Assembly (NCBI GenBank): GCA_028023455.1
Contig: JAQFVV010000071.1
Location: 5,536,650-5,600,649 of the forward strand
Source: Epiperipatus broadwayi
Taxonomy: Eukaryota > Onychophora > Udeonychophora > Euonychophora > Peripatidae
Length of the DNA: 64,000 bases
Direction: 5' to 3'
Below the pieces are notes generated by a model. The model saw nothing but the letters and a program-made list of their open reading frames with translations, was not told the origin of the DNA and did no database searches. Each line of letters starts with the position of its first letter. Positions within the stretch are counted from its first letter, which is position 1. This document shows, piece by piece, positions 9,880 through 22,293 of this stretch. The position numbers were made by a program, and so were the translations under genes.

Positions 9880-12800
9880 TTGCTCCCGTGCATCCTCACT
9901 TCCAGATAATATATGATATAAAATAAAAAACGGGTTCTATCTCAGTTAATAATTAATAACTAAATATTCAGCATTAAAATTAAAATATTTCACTAGCTCA
10001 AATTTAAAATACGAATAAGGTTCAGTTTATAAAAATAAATTAAATAAATATTTAATATTTTCATGAGACTTGAAGTGAAAATACAGGTGACAAGATAGAT
10101 TACATTGAGCCAATATCCCACAGGATACTACCTCAATGGCATAAGAACACTATCCCCCCTTTATTACTATTTCAAATAACAAACTCATAGTATTCTTATG
10201 ACTTTAATAACTTCTACTCACTAAGATTAAACTAACAATTAAATCTTAATCTTCTATTTAATAATAATCTAGCTCAAATAAAATAATCTCAGGTTCATAA
10301 AATTTATTCTAAGTTAATAAAAATACGGTAGTAAAATATGAGAAGGGATTTTATGTCATAATCTACTACACTTAAACTAATAATAATAAATAACAGTAAT
10401 AATATTCTTCATTGTTTAACTAATTCTGTATATCTTTTCTTTTTACTATAATTTTATTACCATAATAAAATAATGAAATAATATAATATGATCTTATATC
10501 TTCATGTAATGATATAATAAATATGTGGTAGCATTTTAATAATCTGACAAACAAAATATGTGTGGCAACAGATAGCATATAATTTAATATAATATTGTGA
10601 TAATTGATTTATGACCAATAAAATAATGTAAGATTATGATTATTTAATTATAATGAATACCAATAAAATATTTTAAATTCTTAAATAATTCTCTATTTAT
10701 CTTTTTTTTTCAAAATTATATATTTGTTTCAATTATTATGCATATATCGTGATTTCATGCAGCGATGTGGAGAAATAAATAACTCGGACACAAAATTTTT
10801 GAAATAACAAAATTTAACAAAAGTTTATTACTAACAACAAATAAATAAACAATTTATTTACACTATTTACAGTGGATGTCCTTAATTTTTTCACTTTACA
10901 GTTTGATCTACCGGGTTATAAAAAAAATAATTTATATTTCAATTATATCTTTATTTAGATTTAGGACAAAATTTAAAAAAAAAATGTTACTATTTGGTTT
11001 CTCATTATGGTTAACTTATTACAAATATATTTATCTACTTTATTAGCAACAGCATTTTATCCTTAATATTATTAAACTATCTTATTTTAAAAAATTCATA
11101 CTTAGAAAACATTCTATAGAAAACAAAATTTTATAATGAGTATGGACTTCTCAAAATATTAAAAAAAAATTTCATCTTGCAAAGTCAAAGATGTTACACA
11201 AAATATTATCCAAAATTCAGTACTAGATTTTAGTATTTATCACACAATGTTTACTAATCATAATATATTCTTCTTTAAGCCTTACTTTAGTATGATATAA
11301 GTGTAATCATCAATATATGTCTATTAATCAATAAACAAAAAATATACTATGCATATTGTTTACATAATTTACTTTGTACTATTGTATTTTAAAATATGCA
11401 ATACTTATTTTCTCTTTAAAAAAAATAATACTAAAGCATTTAAAATTATTATCACTTTAAAGAAAATATCTTTGTTTAGATACCTTATTTTAAAAAAGTT
11501 TATATTTCATTTCCGAAATAAAATTCAAAATATATTCTATGATTCTTTTCTTTCCTTAGGATACTTTGGATCTTCAATTTTAAGTTATAACGTTCTATTC
11601 CTTCTAAGCAAATAAACCAATCTTATACAAAAACGATAGCATAACCTAAGTTCTAAATTATTTATCATTTCTCTTAAACATATCTTACTGAATGATGCAG
11701 TTACATGAAATAAAGATAGCGAAAACAGATGAATAGGATTAAGGAAGAAAGCTAGAGTATTACTCTTAACATATCTCAAAATCATGGCACAGTGCAAAGA
11801 GGTTTGACATTTACCTGCCTAATATCTCTAGTACAGGGACGATGTTAAAGCTATTTCTTCAGCTTTATTAGAACATCAAATATTTAAAGAAATATAAACA
11901 CTGTCCAAATAAAATGTGTATCAGTCATAGGGCTTTGTTAACTATGCTGATATTCACATAAAGACTAAATATTATTTCCATTCCTTATAACATCCTATTT
12001 CTTAAAACATCATCTTGGTTTCCTGTTCACTAAGCACTTCCAAGCCACTATCTCAACATTATTTCTCAAGATTTTCCATGTCTTACATTGATAAATAACT
12101 ATCTGCATTTACAAAACAATAAATAAAATTCATTAATAGTTAAACAATCTAGCTGTTCCACAAGAAAAGTCTACTTACTTCATTATTCTATATGTCTAAT
12201 CATATACAATCTACTTAGACAATATTTGAATATCCAATAACATGAAAATTTTAAAAGAATCACATAATTATTTGTTATGTTGGATTATATCACTAATAAA
12301 AAAAAATAATCGTCGTATGCATATTTTCAAATTAATCCTATCTCATAATGTTTTTTAAAATGTTGTATGAAATGCGGTACATATAAGTAAAAAAAAACTT
12401 TTACACTTCATTCTTCCAATTTATGGATGATCTAAAGAAAACAAAAATATATATATATTATAAATTATCAATAGTTATTATTATTACCAATAACCTTTAT
12501 CTAGTTATCGTGCTCTGTAGGCTTTTCTTTATCCACTTGAGCATTGCAGATATAAAAAAAAAATTCACACCCATACACTTTATCTTAAAATATTTTTAGC
12601 TAAATTATTAGATTGTTATATTATAAAAATTTTAATATTAATAAATTAATGTTTTTATGTTTTTCCTAATCTTATATAAAAATTTAGATTTAAACTAGGT
12701 TAACAAAATAAAAGGAATCAAAACTATAATTACATATTTTCTTGACGATAGTTCCTGATAAGTCCAAAATGTTTATTATTTTCTCTAGAGTTTTTAAAAA

Positions 12801-14872
12801 TGTTCTCCTCCAAGCATGTTAAAGTTTAAAATAAAAATAATTATTAATCCATTTAGTAAAATTTATAGAAAATAATCCTTGGTTTTAGTATTTAGGATGA
12901 TAATTATTAAATCATAATATTAATTAATCCCATGAAGCTTCTTAATCTTCTCTACCAATATTCTCTGCGTATCCGATGCATCAATCCATCTAATTTAACT
13001 TTGAAAAAATATTCGATAAATTTTTAAGTACTATTTGTATTTCCATGGATCCATCTTTTATTTAACTATGTGTTCACTTTTTTATATATGTTTCCTTCTT
13101 GATACATTTAAACTTTTCGTTTGGTATTTTTTATAAATCTCTTTAAAAAAAAAAAAACCTTCAAGTACTTTTGAACAAATCTTTTCTAAATACATTTTAA
13201 ATAATTCGAAGAACGGATATTTTAATATCAAAAAACGCTTCTGTAACATATTCACCTGGGTTCTTTCATTAATTCTTGAAAATATTTTTAAAAAATGTTA
13301 CCTTCAGAAAAGATATAACATTTTACTCCTTTGAATATCATATTATATAAACGATTCATAAGATATATTTGTCTTATTACTACTTTTAAAAAAATAAATC
13401 TTGAATAAACTTATAAATAATACGTTTCAATACATTTTTAGACTTCGTATAATGTCCGAGCTGTGGTTTTTTATGTACCAAAACAGTTCTCCAGTGAAGT
13501 ATTAATAAAGCTGTATCAATAAATATTCCAAACATTTTTTCAGCATTACAACTTATATCCATTTTATTTCGTAGTATATCCATTTTTTATTGCGAAGTTT
13601 AGGTTAAATTTTTAGATAAAATACGACTGATAAAGGAACTTTAAAAAATTTAACAAAGCATGTTAAACAAAATTATTAAAATATTTTTTTAGTTTGCACT
13701 CTCTTTTTTGCAAGTTACTTTTAAAAATTATGAATTAGTTTTTTTTTTTGCAAATAAAATGATAAGAAAGTACTAAAAAAAATTGACTAAAATAAAAATT
13801 TTAAAAATACTATCTTTTTGATAGCTATAATTTACCTTTCTCTGGTTTCAATACATTATTAATCTCCCCCGATAACTTAGTTACGACAATATTTATAGTC
13901 TGTAAGAATACCTATTCCTATTGGTTAATTCTTACTTTAGCTTGCGAACAAATTTACATATTTTTAGTTTATAGTAGAATTAAATTTCAAAATTAGAAAT
14001 TATGACGTAATGAACTTAAAATATTATTTAAAATATTACTTTTAAATAAATTATTATTTTATTAAAACTATTTAAACATTTAAAATAACTTTTAAAATAA
14101 CTTTAATAACTTATTCCATTTACCTATTTTTATTTAAACAAAATATTTAATTTTTTTTTTATTAACTGTATTTGTCTTTATTACATCATTTAAATATGCA
14201 ATAACGACAGTTAACTTAATATTTATTATTATTTGCTTTTATCCAATTCTATAATATAATATAACTTTTAAAATATTTTAAACTTTATTATTAATTCAAA
14301 CAAGCATGTGTGAAAGTATATAGTATACAAGTCACATGATTAATAACTTTGACAGACGATTTTCAATCTATTTCTCTGCCCAGATTAATAAAATTGATAC
14401 ACTTATTATATTATATAATATAATTATAAAATTTGGAAGAACAATTTAGAAAATATAGAATTAAATACAATTTTCACCATCACAAAGTTTATTTTAAAAA
14501 TATACTATTTTAATTTTGACTATTTAAATATGATTACAAATTTAAATATAGCATTTATTAAATTATATGTTTTAAACTATTCAAAATCGAATTTATTAAA
14601 TATACTTTTAATATTTATAGCTGTGTTATTTAATATGGCCAGCTTTTACAACCATATGAAACAATATTTAAAGCTTTACATAACTATTTTTTAAATAATT
14701 TGCTATAATTTTATATACTACGTACTTTCTTTAGCTTCAAATTATACTTTATAACATAATTGACAAACTATAATTAATAAATCAAAAGAGCATATTCTAA
14801 AATTTAAAATTTTTAGTAATTGACTATTATGAACTATTACTGACCTATAGAAAAGGGCACAATATATATTAT
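9880..14872 (-). mobile_element. ~5 kb non-coding repeat, copy 1 (minus)
   Basis: The minus strand is collinear with 56313-60646. Anchors are 'aaaagggcacaatatata' at 14855-14872, 'caagcatgtgtg' near 14303, 'attggttaattc' near 13920, 'tttatttacactattta' near 10855, 'ctcaatggcataagaa' near 10132 and 'cctcacttc' near 9895. Both ends abut TA-rich runs. Identity is patchy and no reading frame is conserved, so this is an old non-autonomous or decayed element of unknown class. Confidence 0.7.
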
Positions 14873-15091
14873 GTCTAATTTTTATTATCTGAAGATAGCA
14901 ATGAGGTTATTTCTTCAGAGAAACAACTAAATATGAATTTCACTGCATTAAACAGCTTAATGAATGTTAAACCACTAAACATCACATGATCACCATCTCT
15001 TATACTAGCAAAATTCTCCACCCTGTGCCAACCAGAGTAATCAATAGATGCCAGAAGGCTTGTGCATAAAATCTCTATCTAATGCCTATTC

Positions 15092-15149
15092 ATCCAATAT
15101 CCCCAGACTAGTTTCTGGCTTGTGGCCTTCATCAGTGAGGAACTTGGAT
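15092..15149 (-). ncRNA. Type I hammerhead ribozyme, family C (minus-strand arm)
   Basis: On the minus strand, CTGATGA (15129-15135), stem II GGC-CACAA-GCC and GAAA (15112-15115). Stem III is the self-complementary ACTAGT, then C17, with cleavage predicted before the TGGGGA block. Stem I is long: ATCCAA pairs with TTGGAT and, after a 2x2 internal loop, TCCTCA pairs with TGGGGA (one G-U). It is the most complete hammerhead stem I in the window. Confidence 0.82.
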
Positions 15150-15154
15150 CTAGG

Positions 15155-15211
15155 TGCAGATCCAATGCTCCGTACTGACGAAGGCCACAAGCCAGAAACT
15201 AGTCTGGGGAT
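15155..15211 (+). ncRNA. Hammerhead-like motif, family C (plus-strand arm)
   Basis: CTGACGA at 15175-15181, GGC-CACAA-GCC stem II, GAAA at 15195-15198, ACTAGT then C at 15204. C at core position 7 is allowed because that position is variable. Stem I is weaker than on the minus arm: two pairs next to the core, then ATCC with GGAT across an asymmetric internal loop. Confidence 0.6.
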
Positions 15212-15282
15212 GTCTTCTGGCATCCATTGATTACTCTGGTTGGCACAGGGTGGACTACTGTATGGAGAGTTTTTCCTTGTTT

Positions 15283-16244
15283 AATGAATGTTCTCAAAAT
15301 TCTGACTTTTTTGTCAAAATTTTATGAAGAAGCTAAATCACCTTAGTTTGCTAATGTAAATAGATTGATTCATCAGACATGTTTTCAAGATGCTGATTGA
15401 TAGAGTAAAAATTTGAATGATTCTTAAACTAGGTCTAAAATCATCAATTTAAATACTATAACTGATAGATAATATTCTGTTTTATGGTTTTTTATATACA
15501 AAAATCCATCATCCCTAATCTGGCAACTGATAATTCGATTTTTTTAATCTGGATAAGAAGGGAGAAATTACCATCATCAGCAGCCTTTACTATTTTATCA
15601 TGACATGAGTTAAGACTTAGTCAAGTAATCCTCGAAAACGTTAAGCCTATATGTGTTTACTAATTAAATTACATCTTCTCCAGTAAACCTTATTTATAAG
15701 TGTGTGTTTGTTTATATAATAACGGGAAGTAAAACTGCATTCAATACATGCATTGTAAAAATAAAAGTTTTAAAAAATAAATACAGAATAGTAAATAATA
15801 TACTTGATTGACATAAGCATAAATGCTTTTACGAATATATTTCAAAGAATAATCAAATCCAAATACATCACTAAAATAATTTGGAAGCAATAGTTTCAAA
15901 GAATCATTTAAATAAACCCCACCTTTTATTATATGAATGTCAATCTATTTTGTGATAAAAGATAATCTTGAGATTATTTTTTTCTGATCTTAGGTTTATT
16001 ATAAATGTAATCTTTTATATGAAAAATGGATTGTCATTGATATAATGACAGGCATGCATTATTTACTACCCTATTTAAATAACTCCATGGGAATCTCCCA
16101 TATAGATTGTCTTAGTAATATATTTAGAGTTGTTTATTCTATAAAATAGGTTTATATTTTTACTGTTATATATTTGATAAGCTGTAAAATATCTATATGG
16201 TAATTAAAATTTATTAATGTTCATGACTACCTATTAAACATGCT
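15283..16244. other. AT-rich non-coding DNA
   Basis: No gene, RNA or shared repeat recognised. Confidence 0.55.
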
Positions 16245-16257
16245 CAACTATTCCGTA

Positions 16258-16371
16258 GCTGTCAAGCGTTGTTAGCCAAGAAGTCATCACAACTCCCTTG
16301 CAAGCAAGTAGTTGGTTGCAAACGGTTGTGGGTTCGCGTCCCGGTCGATGCTATGACATATGAAAAAAACA
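16258..16371 (+). mobile_element. tRNA-derived SINE, copy 2, with target duplication
   Basis: Head 'gcgttgttagccaagaag', B box 'ggttcgcgtcc' near 16331-16341, tail 'gatgctatgacatatg' and an A-run. It is flanked by AACTATTCCGTAGCT (16246-16260) and AACTATTCTGCAGCT (16372-16386), a 15-bp target-site duplication with two mismatches. Confidence 0.9.
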
Positions 16372-16386
16372 AACTATTCTGCAGCT

Positions 16387-16985
16387 TATTTTTTTGACTG
16401 GGTGGAAGAGCTGTGGTGAATGATTGATCTGATCTTCATCTGCATTAGAGGTGGCGGGGGTTGTATTGCGTCTAAAAGTAGTCTTTTATTATTGAGGGGT
16501 GTGTGTAGCAGCTTGGTTTGTATATCTTCCCTGGATTTTTCAAAGTCTTTACGGGTGGAGGGGGGTGCAAATTATTAGAGGGGAAACATACTTGAAGGGG
16601 TAATAGGTGATATTATGTTTGTCTGATTGGTTATTTTGGAGGTCGTGTGGTCTTCGGGCTCCTGGGGGCTGGTTGGGTGTGGAATTTCATTCAACTGTAC
16701 AACTGACTTGTTTTGGCCTCTTTTTTTTTGTTGTTTTGTTTTTGAGTTTGCTACTCTCCTGTTATATGAGATTGTTAGATTGTGTAAAACAGGTTTGAAC
16801 CAAATTGTATTTACCTGTGGTGCAGGCTTGCTGGCATTAAGGATGGGAACGGTGTGGGAATTTTGAAGTGTGGGGGGGGGGGACGTACACAGGTCGATTG
16901 TCATAGGAGAAATAATTAATATGTAAAATATAGCCAACTACAAATAACAATTAAAAGTTATTTATCTGTCTCATTAAAAAAAAAA
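16387..16985 (+). mobile_element. Polyadenylated retro-insertion of unknown parent, G-rich
   Basis: A ~600-bp block with base composition unlike its surroundings (long G runs on the plus strand, for example near 16560 and 16870) ends in a poly-A run at 16974-16987. It is bounded by the SINE's right target copy and a third copy, AACTATTCCGCAGCT (16986-17000). Flanking duplication plus poly-A indicate LINE-type reverse transcription. The parent could be a 5'-truncated LINE or a retroposed transcript. A 120-codon minus-strand reading frame here has no recognisable domain. Confidence 0.7.
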
Positions 16986-17194
16986 AACTATTCCGCAGCT
17001 CGCAATTATCGTTTTTATAAATTCAGATATTGTTTAAATTAACTTATTTACATAGGAAGAAGAAAAGTGAAATTAAATGTTATAGAATTATAAAATTATT
17101 AACATATATATTTCTTATATTACAAATAAAAATGGTCTGTTTTATAATGCATGATCTTTTCTCTCTTTGAATTAGCAATAAAAAAAAATAGTAA

Positions 17195-17245
17195 TTCTTT
17201 GCTTGGAAGGCAGCTATGCTAACCTCTAGACCACCAACGCTTTAA
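17195..17245 (-). mobile_element. tRNA-Gly-like SINE head fragment
   Basis: The minus strand reads gcgttggtgg, then 'gttagcatagctgcc' and 'ttccaagc', the 5' half of a tRNA-Gly(TCC)-like sequence seen in full at 41.57 kb. It lacks the B box and tail. Confidence 0.7.
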
Positions 17246-17639
17246 TGCTGTTTTATACAAATGTTATTAAAAGATTTTTAAAAATATATTTTTTTTATGT
17301 ACTTGAATACAGTTTTTTATACTCCTTTATTTTATTTATAGTTTCAAATAAGTGTTGCATTTAAGTGCAAAAGAAATAGATTGTTAATTTAAAAAAAAAA
17401 AATTAAACAATGCAAAAAAGAATTAAAAGGTTTTAACCAATAGAATGTCATATTACAAAACTAATAAGAAGCTTTAAAAAAAATCTCCTAAATGTTATCA
17501 TGAAACTGATACAAATATTATTATACGAAAGTTTTTTTTAAAAAAAAATACCGATTTTCTTTTTTTTTTTTTTTAATTATAAAAGGAACTATATAGTTAT
17601 AAATTCATTATTATAGTATAAATAATATATATAATTGTA

Positions 17640-18425
17640 TAATCAGAAGATATTATTGATTTAGTCAAAGCATTTGATTCAGTTAATAGTATTGCTCTAT
17701 GTCATTGTTGGAAATTAATTGATTATTTACCAAAATTTATTCATATTACACACCTTCTATATGATGAAATAAGAGGAAAAGTTATTACTACAGGTGGGAA
17801 ATCTGTGTCATTTGGAAAGAAAACTTTTGTTAAACTAGGAATATGTATTTGGTCCAATATTGTCTTCAATCTTTATATCAATGGCTACGAAATTGTATGT
17901 AGGCGGCTTGATGGAGAAGTGGTCAAGATATTGTACAGGTTTGATGGTGGAATTTTTAATTTGAATCAATTATGGATTTACAATATGCTGATGATCATAC
18001 TAATTCAAAAGAAGATTTACAGTATATATTCAATGTTTTCACTGCAACAGATAAAGATATTGGTTGATTAATTAATGTTCAAAACTTCAAGTTTTTTATC
18101 AGCCAATGTCAGAGGGAAAACCCTTAGAAACGTTTAGCTTGAATGATTATCAACTTGAGAATATAAACCACTTTAATCAGTTTTGGTAGTTTTAAAAGTA
18201 GAAAAATGGAATTAGGTGTTAGGTATAACTCATATCCAATGTGTTACTTATGCTTGTAACAAGTTAAAAGAATATTTATTATAGAGAAATAACTATTGCA
18301 ACTAAAGTATCTATATTTAGAAGTGTTATTTTATCTAATTTATTGTATGGACACAAGATGTGGGCACCTTATCATTGCACTGTAAAGACATTAATTAATG
18401 AAGTTTCATCTAAGAATGTTCAATA
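17640..18425 (+). pseudogene. Decayed LINE reverse transcriptase
   Basis: Frame-shifting translations give, in order, an RT motif A (DLVKAFDSVN), finger/palm text (IHITHLLYDEIRGKV), 'LFNLYI'-like residues, a catalytic box YADDHT near 17985, and downstream 'ILSNLLYGHKMWAPY', which matches the late-RT block of non-LTR retrotransposons. Several stops and frameshifts interrupt it (for example after KDIG). The order of motifs supports a LINE; the clade is uncertain. It is not active. Confidence 0.85.
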
Positions 18426-18663
18426 AAATTTTAAAAATATAATGGTAAGATCATAAAATAAATCGTTTTTCAAATTGATGGATGTGTTACTATAGATTCC
18501 ACTATTATTATACCATACTTATGTTGTATAATGTTTTTATAATGTTCTTTTCATTGACCACTCTTATGTAAGATATATATGGTTTTTATCCACTTTTAAC
18601 ACCTTGTGCAGGAATATAATCATAAACTTATGGCCAAAGAGATGTGAAAAAGATATATAATCC

Positions 18664-18709
18664 CTAAGATGCATTATTTCATGCTAAACCAGCACTCATC
18701 AGTTGGCTC
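18664..18709 (-). ncRNA. Hammerhead-like motif, family B (minus)
   Basis: On the minus strand, CTGATGA (18696-18702), stem II TGCT-GGTTT-AGCA closed by a G-U pair, and GAAA (18677-18680). Stem I (GAGCCAA side) pairs only partly with the downstream CTTAGG, so it is probably degenerate. Confidence 0.5.
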
Positions 18710-19071
18710 AGATAACATTTTTTTACACATATCTTTACCATTGTTCACTGTATGCAGATGGGGAAATACTACAGTTTAACTACTGATGAATGTCAAATTT
18801 ACTGCCTTCTCTTCACAATGTTTTAAAATGGATGAAAACCAATCCCTATCTTGTTGTGGGAGTGGCATAGTGAATATTCCACTACAGAAATATTATTCAT
18901 TAAGTGGATAATCTCTAGTCTAATGAATGACTAATAAAAATTAATATATTTCCATTAAGTGGTTTTTGTTAAAGTTGTGAAGGCAGTAAATTTGACACAT
19001 CAATTAAACTGTAATAATTCCATTTATATATAGTGAACAATGATAAAGACATGTGTAAGAGAATGTGATCT

Positions 19072-19112
19072 GGGTCAACTGATGAGTGCTGGTTCAGCAT
19101 GGAATGTGCACT
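19072..19112 (+). ncRNA. Degenerate hammerhead-like motif, family B (plus)
   Basis: CTGATGA at 19079-19085 and stem II TGCT/AGCA are kept, but GAAA has become GGAA. Predicted inactive. Confidence 0.45.
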
Positions 19113-19305
19113 TTGGGGATCATACATCTCTTTCACGTGTCTTTGGTTATATGTTTATAATTACATCCCCCCACAAGATGTTAAGAGTAGATAGAAACCA
19201 GACCCTACTTTGCATGAGAATGGGATAGTTAAATTAAGACTATAGAAATATTATTCATTAAATGGACCATCTCTAGTCTAATGAATGAGTAATAAAAATT
19301 AATAA

Positions 19306-20052
19306 TCATTGTGTTGTATCGGATATTTAAAATGAATGAACAATGCAAGAATTTCTAAAAGGGTGTTTTTGGTAAACATGCAAGTCATTTTCATGGTAGA
19401 GGTAGATCCTGTCTACATTATAGGATTATTTTTAAGACATTCTAAAGAAGTGCAAATTATAGAGAATAGAATACATTGGAGAGTTACAATTGGAAAAGAT
19501 GTTGAAATATTTTAGCAAAAAATGTTTTCCAGTGAAGAAATTAAAAGATAACATCATAAAATATCAAGTACAGAAAAATGGACCAACATTTCCTGTATAT
19601 AGATTTATTTGTGGTTTATAGTTTGGTTTGCATAGGCATTGCAAATCCCTTTTCTAAAAAAATGTTCTCTTTTTTTTTTTGTTACAGAGAGTTAGAATTG
19701 GCCAAACTCATTTACAAGTATCTGCTTATTATTATTATAACCAGAAGATATTAAATTTTATACTACTTATTAATATTTAATATTTTCATTTAACATTGGG
19801 CTAATTTATAAGCACTCTAGATGCATCAAAAGTACTGAAGGCTATAATAAAAGAAAATATGTTATATATAATGTTGAACTTCTACTATCTTAAATCTAAC
19901 AATCATTAATTTGGCCAATATTTAGAAATCAATGATGTCAGATTATTGATGTTCATTCACACATTTTTTGTAATGAATGTAATCCATTCTGCTATTTTTT
20001 CATTTAACCCATAAATGTAAATCTATTATTATAAAGCACTGAAAATCTTGAA
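19306..20052. other. AT-rich non-coding DNA
   Basis: No gene or repeat recognised beyond homopolymer runs. Confidence 0.5.
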
Positions 20053-20092
20053 ATTGTTAAATCGGAATTCGAACTCCGATACTGTGCAATTA
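20053..20092 (-). repeat. Short inverted repeat partner of 23135-23185
   Basis: The minus strand resembles 23135-23185 on the plus strand (tatcggagtt..gac/gaa..ttccgat..taacaattt). It looks like a tRNA T-arm but has no acceptable D or acceptor arms. It may mark the ends of a larger decayed element. Confidence 0.45.
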
Positions 20093-20166
20093 CTTTAAAT
20101 ACTATAATGAATATTATAAAGTAATATTATTACTTTAATTATTATTATTATTATTATTATTATTAA

Positions 20167-20237
20167 CGTATCTGCACTACGGGCGCCATCTAGGCATTTG
20201 AACCTAGAAAAATTTATAAAGTAGGCAGATACGTAAG
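20167..20237. other. Isolated 70-nt stem-loop
   Basis: A 10-bp perfect outer stem (ACGTATCTGC with GCAGATACGT) encloses an inner 5-bp hairpin CTAGG-CATTTGAA-CCTAG and an unusually GC-rich 'cgggcgcc'. An (ATT)n run precedes it and a poly-A/poly-T run follows. It could be a tiny inverted-repeat element or a structured RNA; there is no family match. Confidence 0.4.
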
Positions 20238-21039
20238 TCAAAAAAAAAAAATTTTTTTTTTTTTATAATTTGCATCCGGTCGTTAGCCCATGTCACTAGC
20301 TCAGTGGAATAGCAGAGATTTAATAATATAATCTAAGAGTATATATAAAAAAAGAATAAAATAAGCTACTGCCAGTAATTAACACACAAACATTTATTTA
20401 TTTCACATATATATAAGATTTAAAATTATTTTAGTATTAGTTTTACATTTCAAAATTTAACTTACATTTTTAACTTTGATTTTTGACTTTAATTTACCTT
20501 TAATTACTATTATATTCTAATTTTACATTTTAATTAAGTTCGCACAGATAAATTTATGAAAGCTTGTTTATAATGTTGAATACAGATCGGTTACATAGAT
20601 TTCACGGTCAAAAACATTTCAAAATAAACATAAACGATCAAAATACAAAATTATTGATTACTGACAATTGCGGAGGGAAATTTATACGTAACCCAATTGT
20701 CACCAATAACTTAAAAGACATCCGAATAAATACATTTTAGATACTCACCATAAGGTATCATTATTTATCGAATGTCTATATATTTTGATCAAATATGAAA
20801 ACGCAAAACATAGTTAACCAATAAACCATCCATACAAGCGTCTATAAACAACTTAAATTTAATGCAATTTTATTTAGTGTCGATTATGAATAGACTACAT
20901 AGATTTGCATTTGAAAATAAACATTCTATCCCTATTTAACCTTAGGCCAAAATTCGTAGTCAAACTGGCATCAATTCATCTGATACATCGATGTATTCAA
21001 TGTAATACGGAATACGGCAGCACTAAGAGATTAAGAAAA

Positions 21040-22293
21040 GACATTGACTCTCATCAGATAGGGATATTACATCTATCTAATGAGAAGAACAATAAAAAAA
21101 AACTCCATAGAAAGGAACTGCGTTCTCCGTCTTATAATTCCTTTCATAGGCAAACGGGTGAGTGCGGCGTATATATAAACGATTCTGCCAGTAGCGAATC
21201 TCTGACTACATCTACTAACTACATCAATATATCCAATCCATTGACCCAATTTAACAACGACACAAATAACCTAAGATTACCCTCCCCTAATATAACTTTA
21301 CAAATCTATACAGCCATTCACGCCCGACTTAAGTTTAACATTTATATAATTAATTTAACGAAAAACAAAAATCATGATAAAACTTAAAGAACAAAAAATG
21401 AATAATATAAATGGAAATGATTTTAAATTTATATATATATAAAAAAACGAAATACATCAAATAACATTATTAATAAATTAAATTGGTCAGATAGGATAAT
21501 ATTGCAATTGTTTAAATATGGAAAGTTTTAATTTAATGTTCATTATTTATAAAGTTCTTACGGTTTAAAACAGTTCATCTTTATCCGTTGCTTGCCATGA
21601 ACGTGAATCCCCACGCCGTCCTAAGATTGGTATTCTGTTGGCCGATTTATTTATCCATCCGGAGGTTTTTGCTTTAACTGGTCCTCAATGTAGAATAACG
21701 ATAGTTCATTTCTCTTCCTTTCTTAGCAAAACTGAAGGGGTTGAATCGTGTGTCTCTTCAATCCCTTCTCCCGCACTAACACCTATCTGTCACATCGTAA
21801 TAATCATAATCACCCCTAATAATTTCCAAACTTGTCCTTTTATATTACTTTGAAAGACTGACTTAACATTACGTCATTGATGTGATGATCCTTTTCATTG
21901 AGGTCCGATTTCCCAATGGATTTATTTCATTTGCTAAAAGTTTCTATTGTTTTCCTATCTGACCAATGTTTTTACATTTAAATGCCCAAGGCTGGTTTAC
22001 ATTTGACTAATTAAATTTATCATTTCCATTTCTGATTAATTAATCTGTTTTCCAAATCAAAGATATATTTAAAGATAAATTTAAAGATATAATTTTATCT
22101 CCAAATCTTTTTAAAATTTAGTTTTAAAATACTTTTTCTTTAATAAAGTTTTATTTTAATAATTTTTCATTATCTGTGCGATTTAATATATATTTCAATT
22201 TTTAATTCTTAAAGAAAATTTTTAAATGCGAACTTTTTAATTTACTTTCATGTTTAATAAATAAAAAAAAACAATGTAATGAATGTCTGTGCT
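21040..22293. repeat. 1.25-kb dispersed repeat, copy A
   Basis: Direct copy of 46130-47387 at moderate identity: 'aaactccatag', 'catccaatccattga'-like text, 'attcacgcccgact', 'gaatccccacg', 'aactgaaggg', 'tctgaccaatg', 'tttttcattatctgtgcg', 'gtctgtgctcgt'. A possible LTR in minus orientation, since the minus strand of this copy opens with TGTAACGAGCACAG. The 160-codon plus-strand frame at 20905-21387 is not conserved in copy B and is rejected as a gene. Confidence 0.75.

Larger units (their letters stand above)
15010..15282. mobile_element. Palindromic hammerhead element (family C), copy 1
   Basis: Outer arms 15018-15057 and 15214-15253 are inverted copies (ccaccctgtgccaacc with its complement). 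Inner arms 15098-15135 and 15175-15211 are also inverted copies and each carries a hammerhead. The right flank 'ctactgtatggagag' recurs at copy 2 (38.09 kb), which defines a dispersed family. There is no coding capacity. Confidence 0.85.
18570..19305. repeat. Family B hammerhead repeat: tandem plus inverted copies
   Basis: An inverted copy (18570-18815, minus) faces a direct copy (18956-19305, plus). The tail of another plus copy lies at 18825-18955, giving a ~350-bp unit (for example 'atctctagtctaatgaatga' in both). The hammerhead segment resembles family A (tatgtgtaagagaatgtgat, then CTGATGA) but the rest of the unit does not, so only the ribozyme module is shared. Confidence 0.75.

Noticed and set aside
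16575-16937. 120-codon minus-strand reading frame
   Set aside because: Lies inside a poly-A-tailed retro-insertion; Thr/Pro/Asn-rich text is the complement of G-rich DNA, with no recognisable domain.
20285-20325. tRNA 5' half ('ctagctcagtgg..agcagag')
   Set aside because: A-box-like text only; no B box or acceptor complement follows.
20905-21387. 160-codon plus-strand reading frame
   Set aside because: Overlaps the dispersed repeat; the homologous copy at 46.1-46.4 kb does not keep the frame, and no domain is visible.
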